NCBI GenBank assembly: GCA_947561395.2 | Contig: OX387182.1 | Coordinates: 38,929,949-38,993,948 of the forward strand | DNA length: 64,000 nucleotides | Direction of reading: 5' to 3' | Source of the DNA: Buxus sempervirens | Lineage: Eukaryota > Streptophyta > Magnoliopsida > Buxales > Buxaceae | Shown here: positions 21,442 through 33,248 of the stretch, piece by piece | Layout: the number at the start of each line of letters is the position of its first letter | Numbering within the stretch: the first letter of the stretch is position 1 | Position numbers and translations under genes: made by a program | The notes under the pieces: generated by a model | Databases searched by the model: none | The model's input: the letters and a program-made list of their open reading frames with translations, nothing else | What the model was told of the DNA's origin: nothing

Positions 21442-23897
21442 TGTAACGCCCCGGATCCGTGTTGTTCATTAAAGATATAACACGTCTCACGGAGGTTAGG
21501 CAAGGATCGCTAATCAATTTATGATCGCTGGATAACCATACATCTATAACCTAACAGAGTGCACATTCCCATTTATGCAAAATTTCAACATTTAAACTGA
21601 ACTGAAATCATATGGTTCATTCCCAATTACTTTAATACATCTCAATTAATTCAAGTTCTCAAATTCGGAACAGATAACCTACAAGTCTAAGGAAGGTAAT
21701 AGTAGTCTTCCTCCCTATATGCCTCAGCAGGATCTACCCCAGTAATCGCCTCACCACGAGTATCTGAAAAAATAGAACAACAACATAGTGAGATACGAAT
21801 ATCTCAGCGAGTAGCACATGCATGCAGAAATAGTTGAATCACATTTTAAAACTATGCATCGACAACACTACAATACGTTTAAACAGCCAACATCAATTTC
21901 CCAAGTTCAATTCAAACAAATCACATCTCAGTTAAATACAATAACGCATCGGTTGGTCAATGTCATGACTATCGTTTGGTTGATAAATTAAACATGCCAA
22001 GTAGACACTCCACACCTCCATGTACACAGTTCCGGCCTACTCAGGGTTTCGGATACTCTGAAATGACGGCCTACTCAGGGTTTCGTCATCCAATGCAGGC
22101 CTACTCCCCGGGTTTCTGCATTGACAACCAGGCCTACTCAGGGTTTCTGGCTGCTCTACACCGGTCGTGGCAACACACAAGGCCATGCAATTCCAACAAC
22201 CAACAATAACATCACATTACTAAGCTTAAACATCTGGATCCAGGACAAGCTAGACCAAAACAGTAAACATCGTATAATCTCGATTTCAATATCAAAACAA
22301 AACATTCATTTCCACATCATGTAAATTTCTCATCACAATTCATCACCTGTCCCTCTGGACCACGCAGTACCCCAAGTACATTCAGTACTTTCTCATTTCC
22401 ATAACACAAGTCATATGAAAGTAAAACTCAATCCATTCATACCAAAGAAAATCATTCAATACGTATAAAGTTTCCAACAAGTGAAACCAGAAATACAAGA
22501 ACTTCTCAATCAAAACAGTGTATAGAACAAGGAAAAGTAACTGGTAACTCTTACTAGTTCGGTGTCCGGCACAATACTCATAAGTAACCTAAACCTAACT
22601 TGAAACTCATAAGATGTTCACAACATTTTCCTCTATTAATTTCATAGGCAAAATGGTTTTCCAGGTTCCTAACCAAGTGAATAATGAAGTGGTTTAACCC
22701 CTAAGAAGTGCAATTACTCTTGGTCAAGTCAGAAATTCCATTTCGGTAAGCAAAATAGGTCTGCCGCTCACCTATTGAGGTGGGCGCGAGGTGAGCGCCG
22801 GTCGGCGGTGAAGAAAATGGGTAAAAACGACCTGCAGCTCACCCGACGCTAGGTGAGCGCGAGATGGGCGTGAGGTGGGCGTGAGGTGGGCGCGGGATTC
22901 GCGCGAGATGAGCGCCTTGTTTTCTACTTCGCGCGAGATCGACGGTAAGTCATTTTTAACAGGGCGCCTACCTCCGAGGTGAACGCCGGTGAGCGCGAGG
23001 TGGGCGGATACCCCCTGTGATTTTTCATTCTCTGTTATTCCAAGATCTACAAGTCTGGCCGGTTGGTTTAGGTCTGTAAATGCTCCAATACACTCCTAAT
23101 ACTCCCAGAACACTTCCCAACCATATTTGAAATTAATCTAAACACTTTCATTTTCAATTAAAACTTCAATCCGGAGACTCTGTTCATGCAACTTTCCGAA
23201 AAACCAGCAAAACAGAAAACCTCATACTCTTACTAAATATTCAAAACATGCATCCGAATAAGCTTGAGAAAAACCCAAAACACAAACCCAGTGATAAAAC
23301 AGTGCTACTCACCTGTGCTTATTCCCGAACGAGAAAACCTCCGGCCGATCACTTCTCGGCCACGCGCGCGAATGAAAAAAAACTATCGAACTAAACTTCT
23401 CGAGCAGAGGGAAATAACCCAAGTAAAATCAGCTCCGAAATCCTTCTTCCAGCACTTGCGATAGATGGTTCTTCCCGAACGAAAGCCCTAGTCGCCCTCC
23501 AGCCGAAATCGCCAATGCTCCTTATGTCCAAAGTTAACGAAAATATTGCCGAAATTATGCTAAGCGCATTCTCATAAACCCGAACCCTACTTTCCATTTT
23601 CGTCTACTTACCTATTACATGCTCGCTCGAATACTCTCCCATTTCTTGATCCTATGCATGCTCGCCTACGGAAGACACTACCTGTTCAGCATCTATTCGC
23701 GTTTAAAATCACATAACTACACCTTAAGAATACCAATGATAATAATACTATTTTTCGGAAAAATGGCTATATAACGCCTGTACATATGAGTATGGGCTAA
23801 GCCCTCAAACCACAAAATAACCTGATAAACACAGTTTATACATTAGAATAAATAACTAAATAAATAAATAAATATTCACAAAATTCAGGGTCTTACA
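21442..23897 (-). repeat. 5' LTR of gypsy A1
   Basis: 2456 bases. Hairpin at 21789-21806; acceptor ends at 21764; mini-ORF 21687-21763; donor motif begins at 23312. Apart from about ten substitutions and the 12-bp deletion in the CpG block (near 22930), it matches the 3' LTR. Confidence 0.95.
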
Positions 23898-23902
23898 TTT
23901 AA

Positions 23903-25765
23903 TCAAATGACAGTAGTCAGTTACGGTAATTGGGAGATAAACAACTCATGCCATGAAATTTTGGAGAAATTAGTAGTAGTAGTGAGGGATTAATTGGGGA
24001 AAGCAGTAGCTGCAGAGGGTAAGCAACTGTTATGACTTTGGAGGAAGCTTAGGAGCTTCAACTCCTATAGGTTGGTATTCAGATTGATCAGAAATGGTTG
24101 TGTGGCTATTTTATTAGAAGCTGTATTTTTTTATCTAAATGTATAAAACTAGTTCTAAGAGACTTTAATAGTTTTTAGCAGTAGTTTATTGTGTATTTTT
24201 ATTTAAATTATTGAACTTACTGTTGAAACCAGCAACTTCAATATGTGTGTGGTTGAACCATAGAAGTTATAATTCAGTGGTTAAAATCTAAAAACCTATC
24301 CTATGAGAAGTTAAATAGAGGTTAGCATTGAATGGTTCAGATTTTAGTTGGGAATGATAATCTTGAATTATTTTTCCTATGATTTAATATAAGAATCAGA
24401 AGAGTTCCAAAGTTGTTTTAGATGCTGGTGGCATGAGATTATTATACAGAGAAATGCTATACGAATATGAATTAAGAGTGTTATGTGTATAAAATTCTAC
24501 TTGTAAGTCACTGTTTAGGATTTACACAATTAATACAAGGCAGACTTAAGTAACAGAGTTAAAATTTGGTTTCAAACCTCAGATTTGTCGGTTTTGAAAA
24601 CTTTTGACTAAAAAGGTACGTTATGCAAGATTTCAGACAAAGGATTTTAAAAGCCATTTGGTTTGGGAATAAATTTGTTTATTGGAAATTCTCCATCCAT
24701 TTGAAGGATAGTTTTATAGCTTCTAATGAGAAGATGTTATTTTACTTTCGTGTATCTCAAAATGAATTTGAAACCTCTCCATGTACCTTGTAGAGAAGAT
24801 TTGTTTACTCCATGTATCTTGGAGGGTGATGATGATTGATTGGCACTATTAAATTGTTTGGTTATTTTGATTATTGGTTTTGAGTCTAGATGGCATAGCT
24901 CGGTGTGGATCCACATTTGTCAAGTTAAGAGCTAGGTAGTGTAATACATTGATCTTTGCTAGCTGTAATGCCTTGTTCGCGCACGCATTTCCATCATGTA
25001 ACTCGATGAGGCATTTTCTGTATCTGGTTGGCTGCGGCTATGTTAGGATAGTACACGCCAACCCATTACTGTATCTAGATGGGTTCTCCCGCAATAAGTC
25101 AATGACCGTGTAGCTCAACTTCACACCTAAGCCGGGAGGTGGCATAGTGAGCTTGGTTTTTACACTAGTTAAAGGCGGTTTATTTCATGAGTCCACCGTG
25201 AACTTCTTTCTGATAATTGCACGTTATGTATTTCTGTTATACGGAGATTGTTGATATTTTCCTCTATCAGTATATATATTGGTTTTGGATTATTCGATTT
25301 ACCCGACAAGGTTGGTTATCATTACTGATGCATGTTTTAATACTGAAGCATGTTTTAGAACTGTTAGAAATGTTTTGTGCAAGCATGTGCTACTCGCTGG
25401 GATATTCGTATCTCATTATGTTTTGTTTTGTTTTCAGATCCTGGTGAGGACGATCTTGGCGGGGTTGAGCCAGTCGCTGATTACCCCGTGTATAAGGGAG
25501 AGGATTATTTTGTTGAGTGACATTTGAGAGATATCTTTAGTTGTTGATTACAATTGATATAGTGAGTGAACTTTGAATTGTAATTCTTTCTTTAATTGTG
25601 GATTTGGTGATTGGGTATTAGTGGCGAACTCTGATTTTGTTGTTGATGTTAATTAAATGAAAATTCATGTTTCTTACACTCTGATATAGATCCTGCGGTT
25701 TTATTTATATAACACCACGGATACGAGTTACGGTTCGATACGTAACCCGGATCCGGGGCATTACA
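23903..25765 (+). mobile_element. Solo LTR G, right part
   Basis: It continues G after the TTTAA duplication of A1 and ends GGATCCGGGGCATTACA, followed by the CATAG duplication. It contains the hairpin (25398-25415), acceptor (25437) and mini-ORF. Confidence 0.85.
25398..25520 (+). other. LTR hairpin, acceptor and mini-ORF, family G copy
   Basis: TGGGATA-TTCG-TATCTCA (25398-25415, one G.U pair), then GTTTTGTTTTCAG ending at 25437, then a frame in the same phase as in A and H. It contains PGEDD, GGVEP and GEDYF and stops at TGA 25518-25520. Confidence 0.55.
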
Positions 25766-25770
25766 CATAG

Positions 25771-27815
25771 GAGTAACTCAACCCAAACTAAATACCACTT
25801 AGCTAACCAACCAAAACTATGGATCCATATATAGCTAATCCCTCTAACATAAACCACGATAAAACCACATACGGGAGGACACACTACTGTAGGAGGCATA
25901 CACACTTTTACTCGTAAAGGATTACACATCACTACACAGAGGATTACACATATCTGCCGTAAAAACTAGTATCAACTCAACCACAGGAGCCGTATCACCC
26001 AACCGTAAAAGTAAAGTGAATAACATCATACCACATACCAATCCATTCCAAAGTATTCAATTCCAAGATAAAACCATGATTCAATCCTTAAAATCCAAAT
26101 AAAGCCTTTTTCAGAATAACATATGCAATTTCCCAATTATATTCAAAATAAAACTCAAGTATCATAAATTCGATAGAAATCAGAGTTTATGCAATTCCAG
26201 AACCAATATTCATATTTAAAGTACAAATCAACAGTGATCCAAGTCTTGCTTAGAGTTTTCCTTATTAATCCCTTTATTACAATCCAATTTCCCATCTTAA
26301 CACCTAAGATAGTTTCTATTTAGGTTTTCTGTATTTTTATTCTCCAGCATATCCTACAGACCTAAAATAAAGTTTAGAAGATGTTTATAAGCTATAAATA
26401 CCAGGTATATTATTCCTAACATTAATCCCCATTGTTTAGCCCTTTCATACACTATCTTACCATTAAGAAATTAAATATTTGGATGTTTATCAAATTTAAA
26501 TTTTATAATTTCTATATCTCAATTAGGCCTTCATAAAGATGTTAGAATAGTTAAGATACTAGAAAAATTATTAGAGATTTATTCGGATTCCAAAAATACC
26601 TTAAACCTGAATTTTCTGCATACAGCGCCTACCCTAGTAAGCTGGGCGGTCCTAGGCGGTCCTGGGCACTCGTACAAAATTTTTGCTATAATTTCCAGAT
26701 TTACCAAATTTGGATTTTTATGCTTTTGCTTTGTGTTTCACTGGTCTAAATCAATCTACTAGCATTCTAAATCATACCTAAAGCCTTCTAGATTAATTTA
26801 TTTCAATTAAATACCATCTTACGATTATTTACATGATTTAACCAAGTTTTTCTTCATTAGTTTAACTAATCATTCAAGAATACAAAATCCTATAACATCA
26901 AAATATTTGATTCCATGTAAATCCAGTTTCGACTAATCCATTCAAGCCATATTAAATCATAGAAAATAAAACCATGCAGTTCCTCCAGTTTTCAAGGGTT
27001 ACTACTTGCCTTATACGCTAAAAATCCTTCTTCCCATTGAAGTTTCTAATTCTGGACCCAACTTCGACTCCCAAATGCACCAACCTAGAGTTCTTGCATT
27101 CCCATCTCCACCGTTCACATTGTAGTTCCATCAGTGAAAATCAAAACCTCCAAATTTGAAGTCGATCCACCGTACGGATGTTCCCCGATTGCGATTTGAT
27201 GGAGACTGGTTGGACAACTCCATTAACAACCTTCTTCCTTTCTCTCCCTCTTTTCTCTCATTATAAAACCCACAAAAATTCTCTCTTGTATCACCTTACT
27301 CTCCTATTTATACTTGGCTTTAGAAGTCCTAAACCAACCCTAATAGGTTACTTTAATTTGGGCTAACCCAACCAAGGTCTAATTAAAGTCTAAACACCCC
27401 TTACAGCCTAATTTTGTGCATAATAATTACTTAAACTCTAAATATCATCTAAAACCTTATTATGTTACTTCTCCTTCAAATTAAGACATTGAAAGCTCCT
27501 AATTACCCTTTTTCCTCATTTGGGCTTTTATTAATTCCTTTTAATTCTTAACTTGTCTAAATAAATTATTTTCTTCTATTTTCTAGTCCTAGTTATTATT
27601 TTGATTATCTATTTATTAATTACCCCTTTTCTGAAAATTACCAAAATACCATTTTAGGCAAATTTTCCTTAAAGTTCCTTCTTTATTTTTAATTACTACT
27701 TATTTAAATTACTTATCCTCTAAATCTTTACTTTTTATTTTAGCTAGGACTTAAACTCATATTTCCTTTTATTTATTATTTATTTATTTATTATGTGAAA
27801 ATTCAGGGTTTTACA
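25771..27815 (-). mobile_element. LTR B0, second part
   Basis: It continues the B0 LTR after the CATAG duplication and ends AATTCAGGGTTTTACA at 27815. It includes a CpG-type block (26623-26690, GGCGGTCCTAGGCGGTCC). The donor position reads AAG then GCAAGT on the minus strand (27009), a GC rather than GT donor. A purine tract follows, so this is the 3' LTR of a minus-strand gypsy element. Confidence 0.8.
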
Positions 27816-28140
27816 TCCTACCCACCTAACAAAAATTTCGACCTTGAAATTTAAAACAATCATCTTCATTCTATACTTCATAAAAAAATTCCAGCAATTT
27901 AAACAATTCAGAGTTTCTCTCATTTCAATTCCATTTCTCAAAATATAATTTAACTTCAAAAATACTGTAGAAGAACACTACCAATCTCCTATCATCAATC
28001 TGTACATATAAACGCGTCCGCTTATATTCAAGCTTGAGAAGAAAATCACAGGTTTCTTCTAGTCTAGCTTGTATCAAAATACTGCATCCACAATACATAT
28101 TTACACACACCTATTTGTACTAATACATATCCCTTGTTGC
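27816..28140 (-). mobile_element. 3' internal remnant of the B0 gypsy element, with purine tract
   Basis: The minus strand reads GTTAGGTGGGTAGGA immediately before the LTR, preceded by CGAAATTTTTG. This parallels the A-element end CGAAATTTCTTGTAGGAGG. No pol coding sequence survives, so the element is truncated. The right limit is uncertain. Confidence 0.6.
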
Positions 28141-28619
28141 ATGAGGTTTCACACTCAGGTGCAATTCCACATTGTACATTGCTTCACCACACCTTGGCAT
28201 GTCCTAATGCAACTGGCTCAATGAACAACAGGCAATATTCAACAATAATAAATTAATTATACATTCAACCTCAAATACAAATATACGATCAAATATATTA
28301 TCTTATATGTCAATTATTTCCAATCAGGTATCTGCGAGACAACATATATATATCAAAAGTGTGGGTTTGCAATGATCAAAATTTCTGAATAAATCCTTAT
28401 ATAGACATTGATTATTATTCTAGGTAAAGTTTTAAATTTTTCTGTAATTTCTAATAATTCAGATTTTTAATGTTTTCAGTAATAATTATTTTACTTTATA
28501 TTTTTACTATATCCAAATGTATATACATTATTTTCACGACTAGTATAAGTGATTTCTGTCTACTGTATAACTGTTATTGTTTCTATTAACTAAGTATAAT
28601 TTTTAGTTTATTATTACCT
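28141..28619. other. AT-rich filler, nothing recognised
   Basis: No ORF, terminal repeats or similarity to other parts of the window was noticed. Confidence 0.3.
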
Positions 28620-29300
28620 AAAGAAGATTGAGCGCTCAGCATCCAGGCAAATGGGCGCTGACTGATTGGGGTTTAAACCCAAGTCATGCGCTCCTTAGCG
28701 CTCGGCTTATAAGGTTTTATAAAACCTAAGGCTATCGCTCACCTTCGCTCGACTCTCTTCTTCTCGGTGTTCAACCTCTCTGACCTCAATCAGCTCCTCC
28801 TCATCTGCAAAAGACAATAATAGGTATGCTCTTAACCCTCTTCTACTTATAGTTTATTTTCACAAAATTTTTCGTACAAAAATCTATGGCTAGGGTTTGT
28901 TTTTGACAAAATTTTTCGATTGTTGTTTGAATGGTTAGGGCATTTGGCTAAAGATTGTTTCTTCACTTCTAAATACTTCCTAGGTTGGATTTGAACTGAT
29001 TTTTATGGGTGGAATAGTCATTTATTTGTTCTATACAAAAATCCCAATTTTCTGTTTACAATTAGAACACTAGCGCTGACTAGATCGCCCTAAGCGATCC
29101 TGAGCGATCGTTGGCGCTCGGCCTTATTTTTGGCAATTTTGTTTCTCTTTCAATTTCTATCAAATGGTTTCAATTTAGGACCTGTTATAGCACTTTCCTA
29201 GTCCACTTTGTTGGATTATTTGTACAATTGGTTCCTAACTTCTCTTGGGTTTGTTTGTGTTTTCTTATTTCCTTTGTATATATATATTCCATATTCTCAT
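28620..29300 (+). mobile_element. Probable leader or LTR-type fragment of an older retroelement
   Basis: It has CpG blocks of GCGCT/AGCGATC type (28630-28760 and 29070-29125), a palindromic TATA region (28712-28727), a pyrimidine-rich CTCTCTTCTTCTC downstream, and AG then GTATGC donor-like sequence near 28823. This resembles the promoter and leader layout of the LTRs here, but no LTR ends were found. Confidence 0.35.
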
Positions 29301-29700
29301 TCCTCTTCCCTTCCACCTACTTCTACAGCTGATGCTCCTCGTTCATCTACTCCTAGTTCTACTGCTCCTCCTTCTACTATTCCTTCCAGCTCTACTACTC
29401 CTCTTCCCGATTTTATAGGTGATGCAGGATCTCGGCATATGGTGTCTTTGATGGCTAGGCACATGGTTCTGATCCTACGGTAGTTGGAATCTATGGCAAA
29501 GACACAGGAGATGATGCAGTCACAGATGTCTTCCATGTACACTCAGATAGACCATATGCAAGGTTCCCACTGCAGACTCTTCTGGATTTTCCGATCATAC
29601 ATGCGGGCTGGACGTTGTTCTAGCCCTGAGATTTGGGATTCTGGGGATGATGCTACCAGTGATGGGGACCAGGGAGAAGATGGTGATGATGATGGAGCTA
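29300..29700 (+). pseudogene. Decayed env-like/ORF3-type fragment
   Basis: A frame with a Ser/Thr/Pro-rich stretch (STPSSTAPPSTIPSSSTTP) is followed by LPDFIGDAG. After one TAG (29481-29483) comes a helical segment (MAKTQEMMQSQMSSMYTQI). The tail is acidic (SGDDATSDGDQGEDGDDD) and ends where LTR F starts. The proline-rich then coiled-coil order recalls the C-terminal part of plant retroelement env-like ORFs, but similarity is weak. Confidence 0.35.
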
Positions 29701-30501
29701 TGTAACGCCCCGGATCCGAGTCACATGAAAAACCTGTAACTCGTCTCCAGAGGTTATTATAAAACACGGGATCGCAATATCAGAGTGAAGGAAAAACATG
29801 AATACAACAATAACTATATAACAGAGTGCGCTAAAATATTCCCCAAACTAAAATAAAACTCACATGACCAAGTAACTGCCCGCAAGTATCGTCCTCTCCA
29901 GGAGCAGCTGAAAACAAAACAAAACAATACGGAATGAGATACGAATATCCCAGTGAGCAGCACATGCATGCACAAATACATTTATTTCAGTTCTAAAACA
30001 TGCCACGATTATAACCATGTACAATGACGATAATACGCATATTCCGAATAAGCCGACTAAACTTCAATAATCCAATTCATATCAGTGCGGGAAAACCATC
30101 AGGTAAGTCAAACAATAACAATCCGTTTCCAATCCCGAAGAATGCGATAAAATAAAGATTAACTAACAACAACATAGCGAATAACCATAATTTCGTATCT
30201 CAAGATGTAATTCCAGATACACCAATGTCATATAACACAAAGTCTTCTCATAACCATGCCCACGCCTCCAAATGTATATCCGGCCTACTCAGGGTTTCGG
30301 ATATTGAAATGACTACGTCATCCAATGCAGGCCTACTCCCCGGGTTTCTGCATTGACAACCAGGCCTACTCAGGGTTTCTGGCTGCTTTACACCGGCGGG
30401 AAGAACAATACCCAATAATCGGTAAACAACATTCCATGAACCATAAATACCAACAACCAGCGAATAAAACATATCACGTCAAACAAAATCAAATACCAAC
30501 A
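29701..30501 (-). mobile_element. LTR fragment F (diverged family A relative)
   Basis: It starts TGTAACGCCCCGGATCCGAG and is colinear with the A LTR: acceptor TTTTCAG (near 29909), hairpin 29935-29952 (TGAGATA-CGAA-TATCCCA on plus, one G.U pair), GCATGCATGTG, and a minisatellite (30283-30397). At about 30502 it switches to sequence nearly identical to family A but upstream of a second minisatellite, so the junction is not at homologous positions. Confidence 0.7.
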
Positions 30502-31319
30502 TTGGTCAATGTCATGACTATTGTTTAGTTGATAAATTAAACATGCCAAGTAGACACTCCACACCTCCATGTACACAGTTCCGGCCTACTCAGGGTTTCG
30601 GATACTCTGAAATGACGGCCTACTCAGGGTTTCGTCATCCAATGCATGCCTACTCCCCGGGTTTCTGCATTGACAACCAAGCCTACTCAGGGTGTCTGGC
30701 TGCTCTACACCGGTCGTGGCAACACACAAGGCCATGCAATTCCAACAACCAACAATAACATCACATTACTAAGCTTAGACTCTGGATCCAGGACAAGCTA
30801 GACCAAAACAGTAAACATCGAATAATCTCAATTTCAATATCAAAACAAAACCATTCATTTCACATCATGTAAGAACTCATCACAATTCATCACCTGTCCC
30901 TCTGGACCAAGCAGTACCTCAAGTACATTCAGTATTTTCTCATTTCCGTAACACAAGTCATATGAAAGTAAAACTCAATCCATTCATACCAAAGAAAACC
31001 TTTCAATACGTATAAAGTTTCCAACAAGTGAAACCAGAAATACAAGAACTTCTCAATCAAAACAGTGTATAGAACAAGGAAAAGTAACTGGTAACTCTTA
31101 CTAGTTTGGTGTCCGGCACAATACTCATAAGTAACCTAAACTCAACTTAAAACTCATAAGATGTTCACAAATTTTTCCTCTATTAATTTCATAGGCAAAA
31201 TGGTTTCCCAGGTTCTTAACCAAGTGAATAGTGAAGTGGTTTAACCCCTAAGTAATGCAAATACTCTTGGTCAAATCAAAAATTCCATTTCGGTAAGCAA
31301 AATAGGTCTGCCGCTCACC
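30502..31319 (-). mobile_element. Family A LTR fragment in minus orientation, fused to A2
   Basis: Matches A1 LTR positions from about 5146 to 5968 with few changes, including a minisatellite at 30582-30712. It stops in the middle of the CpG block start, at TATTGAG, where the sequence flips to the plus-strand LTR of A2. Confidence 0.8.
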
Positions 31320-33094
31320 TATTGAGTGATGGTATGATGTTTTCTGGTTTTTCTGGTTTTTCGGAAAGTTACATGAAGAGAGTCTCCGAATTGAAGTTTT
31401 AATTGAAAATGAAAGTGTTTAGATTAATTTCAAATCTGGTTGGGAAGTCTTCTGGGAGTATTAGGAGTGTACTGGAGTAGTTACAGACCTTCACAAACCG
31501 GCCAGTCATGTAGATCTCAAAATAACAGAGAAATGAAAACTACAGGGGGTATCCGCTCACCTCGCGCTCACCGGCGTTCACCTCGGAGGTAGGCGCCCTG
31601 TTAAAAATGACCTACCGCCGATCCCGCGCCCACCTCGCGCTCATCTCGCGCGAAGTAGAAAACAAGGCGCCCATCTCGCGCGAATCCCGCGCCCACCTCA
31701 CGCCCATCTCGCGCTCACCTAGCGTCGGGTGAGCGGCAGGTCGCTTTTGCCCATTTTCTTCACCGCCGACCGGCGCTCACCTCGCGCCCACCTCGATAGG
31801 TGAGCGGCAGACCTATTTTGCTTACCGAAATGGAATTTCTGATTTGACCAAGAGTATTTGCACTTCTTAGGGGTTAAACCACTTCACTATTCACTTGGTT
31901 AGGAACCTGGGAAACCATTTTGCCTATGAAATTAATAGAGGAAAATTTTGTGAACATCTTATGAGTTTCAAGTGGGGTTTAGGTTACTTATGAGTATTGT
32001 GCCGGACACCGAACTAGTAAGAGTTACCAGTTACTTTTCCTTATTCTATACACTGTTTTGATTGAGAAGTTCTTGTATTTCTGGTTTCACTTGTTGGAAA
32101 CTTTATACGTATTGAATGGTTTTCTTTGGTATGAATGGATTGAGTTTTACTTTCATATGACTTGTGTTATGGAAATGAGAAAGTACTGAATGTACTTGAG
32201 GCACTGCTTGGTCCAGAGGGACAGGTGATGAATTGTGATGAGTAATTACATGATGTAGAAATGAATGGTTTGTTTTGATATTGAAATCGAGATTATACGA
32301 TGTTTACTGTTTTGGTCTAGCTTGTCCTGGATCCAGATGTTTAAGCTTAGTAATGTGATGTTATTGTTGGTTGTTGGAATTGCATGGCCTTGTGTGTTGC
32401 CACGACCGGTGTAGAGCAGCCAGAAACCCTGAGTAGGCTTGGTTGTCAATGCAGAAACCCGGGGAGTAGGCCTGCATTGGATGACGAAACCCTGAGTAGG
32501 CCGGAACTGTGTACATGGAGGTGTGGAGTGTCTACTTGGCATGTTTAATTTATCAACCAAACGATAGTCATGACATTGACCAATCGATGTGTTATTGTAT
32601 TTAATTGAGATGTGATTGGTTTGATTTGAACTTGGGAAATTGATGTTGGCTGTTTAAACGTATTGTAGTGTTGTCGATGCATAGTTTTAAAATGTGATTC
32701 AACTATTTCTGCATGCATGTGCTACTCGCTGAGATATTCGTATCTCACTATGTTGTTGTTCTATTTTTTCAGATACTCGTGGTGAGGCGATTACTGGGGT
32801 AGATCCTACTGAGGCATATAGGGAGGAAGACTACTATTACCTTCCTTAGACTTGTAGGTTATCTGTTCTGAAGTTGAGAACTTGAATTAATTGAGATGTA
32901 TTAAAGTAATTGGAGATGAACCATATGATTTCAGTTCAGTTTAAATGTTACAATTTTGCATAAATGGAAATGTGCACTCTGTTAGGTTATAGATGTATGA
33001 TTATCCAGCGATCATAAATTGATTAACGATCCTTGCCTAACCTCCGTGAGACGTGTTATATCTTTAATGAACAACACGGATCCGGGGCGTTACA
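31320..33094 (+). repeat. Truncated 5' LTR of A2
   Basis: Matches the 3' LTR from 38612 to 40386 almost perfectly. It retains the CpG block, three-unit minisatellite, hairpin (32730-32747), acceptor ending at 32772, mini-ORF (32773-32849) and the end GGCGTTACA. Confidence 0.93.
32730..32849 (+). other. LTR hairpin, acceptor and mini-ORF, A2 5' LTR copy
   Basis: Perfect TGAGATA-TTCG-TATCTCA, then CTATTTTTTCAG, then a frame in the conserved phase to TAG at 32847-32849. Confidence 0.55.
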
Positions 33095-33098
33095 GAGA

Positions 33099-33110
33099 TG
33101 GTATCAGAGA
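33099..33110 (+). other. Primer-binding site of A2
   Basis: TGGTATCAGAGA four bases after the LTR. It differs from the A1 site at the last base (C in A1). Confidence 0.85.
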
Positions 33111-33248
33111 CTTAAGCTGGAAAAATTTGAGGTTTAGATAGTATGACCATAGAAAACCCTGGGGAAATGTTGTGCATACGTTAGATAGAACCACGAGGAT
33201 TAGAAGAGAGTTCTTAACTAATGTGGTATTTTGTGCTTACAGGTATAC

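Larger units (their letters stand above)
4637..23897 (-). mobile_element. Gypsy element A1 (Tekay/Del chromovirus), full length, nested in LTR G
   Basis: The element is bounded by LTRs 4637-7103 (3' LTR) and 21442-23897 (5' LTR) and flanked by TTTAA target duplications (4632-4636 and 23898-23902). It has a primer-binding site complementary to initiator tRNA-Met beside the 5' LTR and a purine tract (minus strand) beside the 3' LTR. Internally it carries gag and protease (20136-21285) and RT, RNase H, integrase and chromodomain (7144-10063). These were one continuous gag-pol before the Sirevirus inserted at 10064-20135. The LTRs differ by roughly ten substitutions plus a 12-bp length difference in the CpG block, so the insertion is young. 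It is non-autonomous: pol is interrupted and gag has an in-frame deletion. Confidence 0.95.

Noticed and set aside
29701..33094. Interpreting the head-to-head LTRs as a hairpin-type element
   Set aside because: The two arms overlap only partly, carry different breakpoints, and one belongs to an element with its own complete 3' LTR. A deletion between opposite-oriented copies is simpler.
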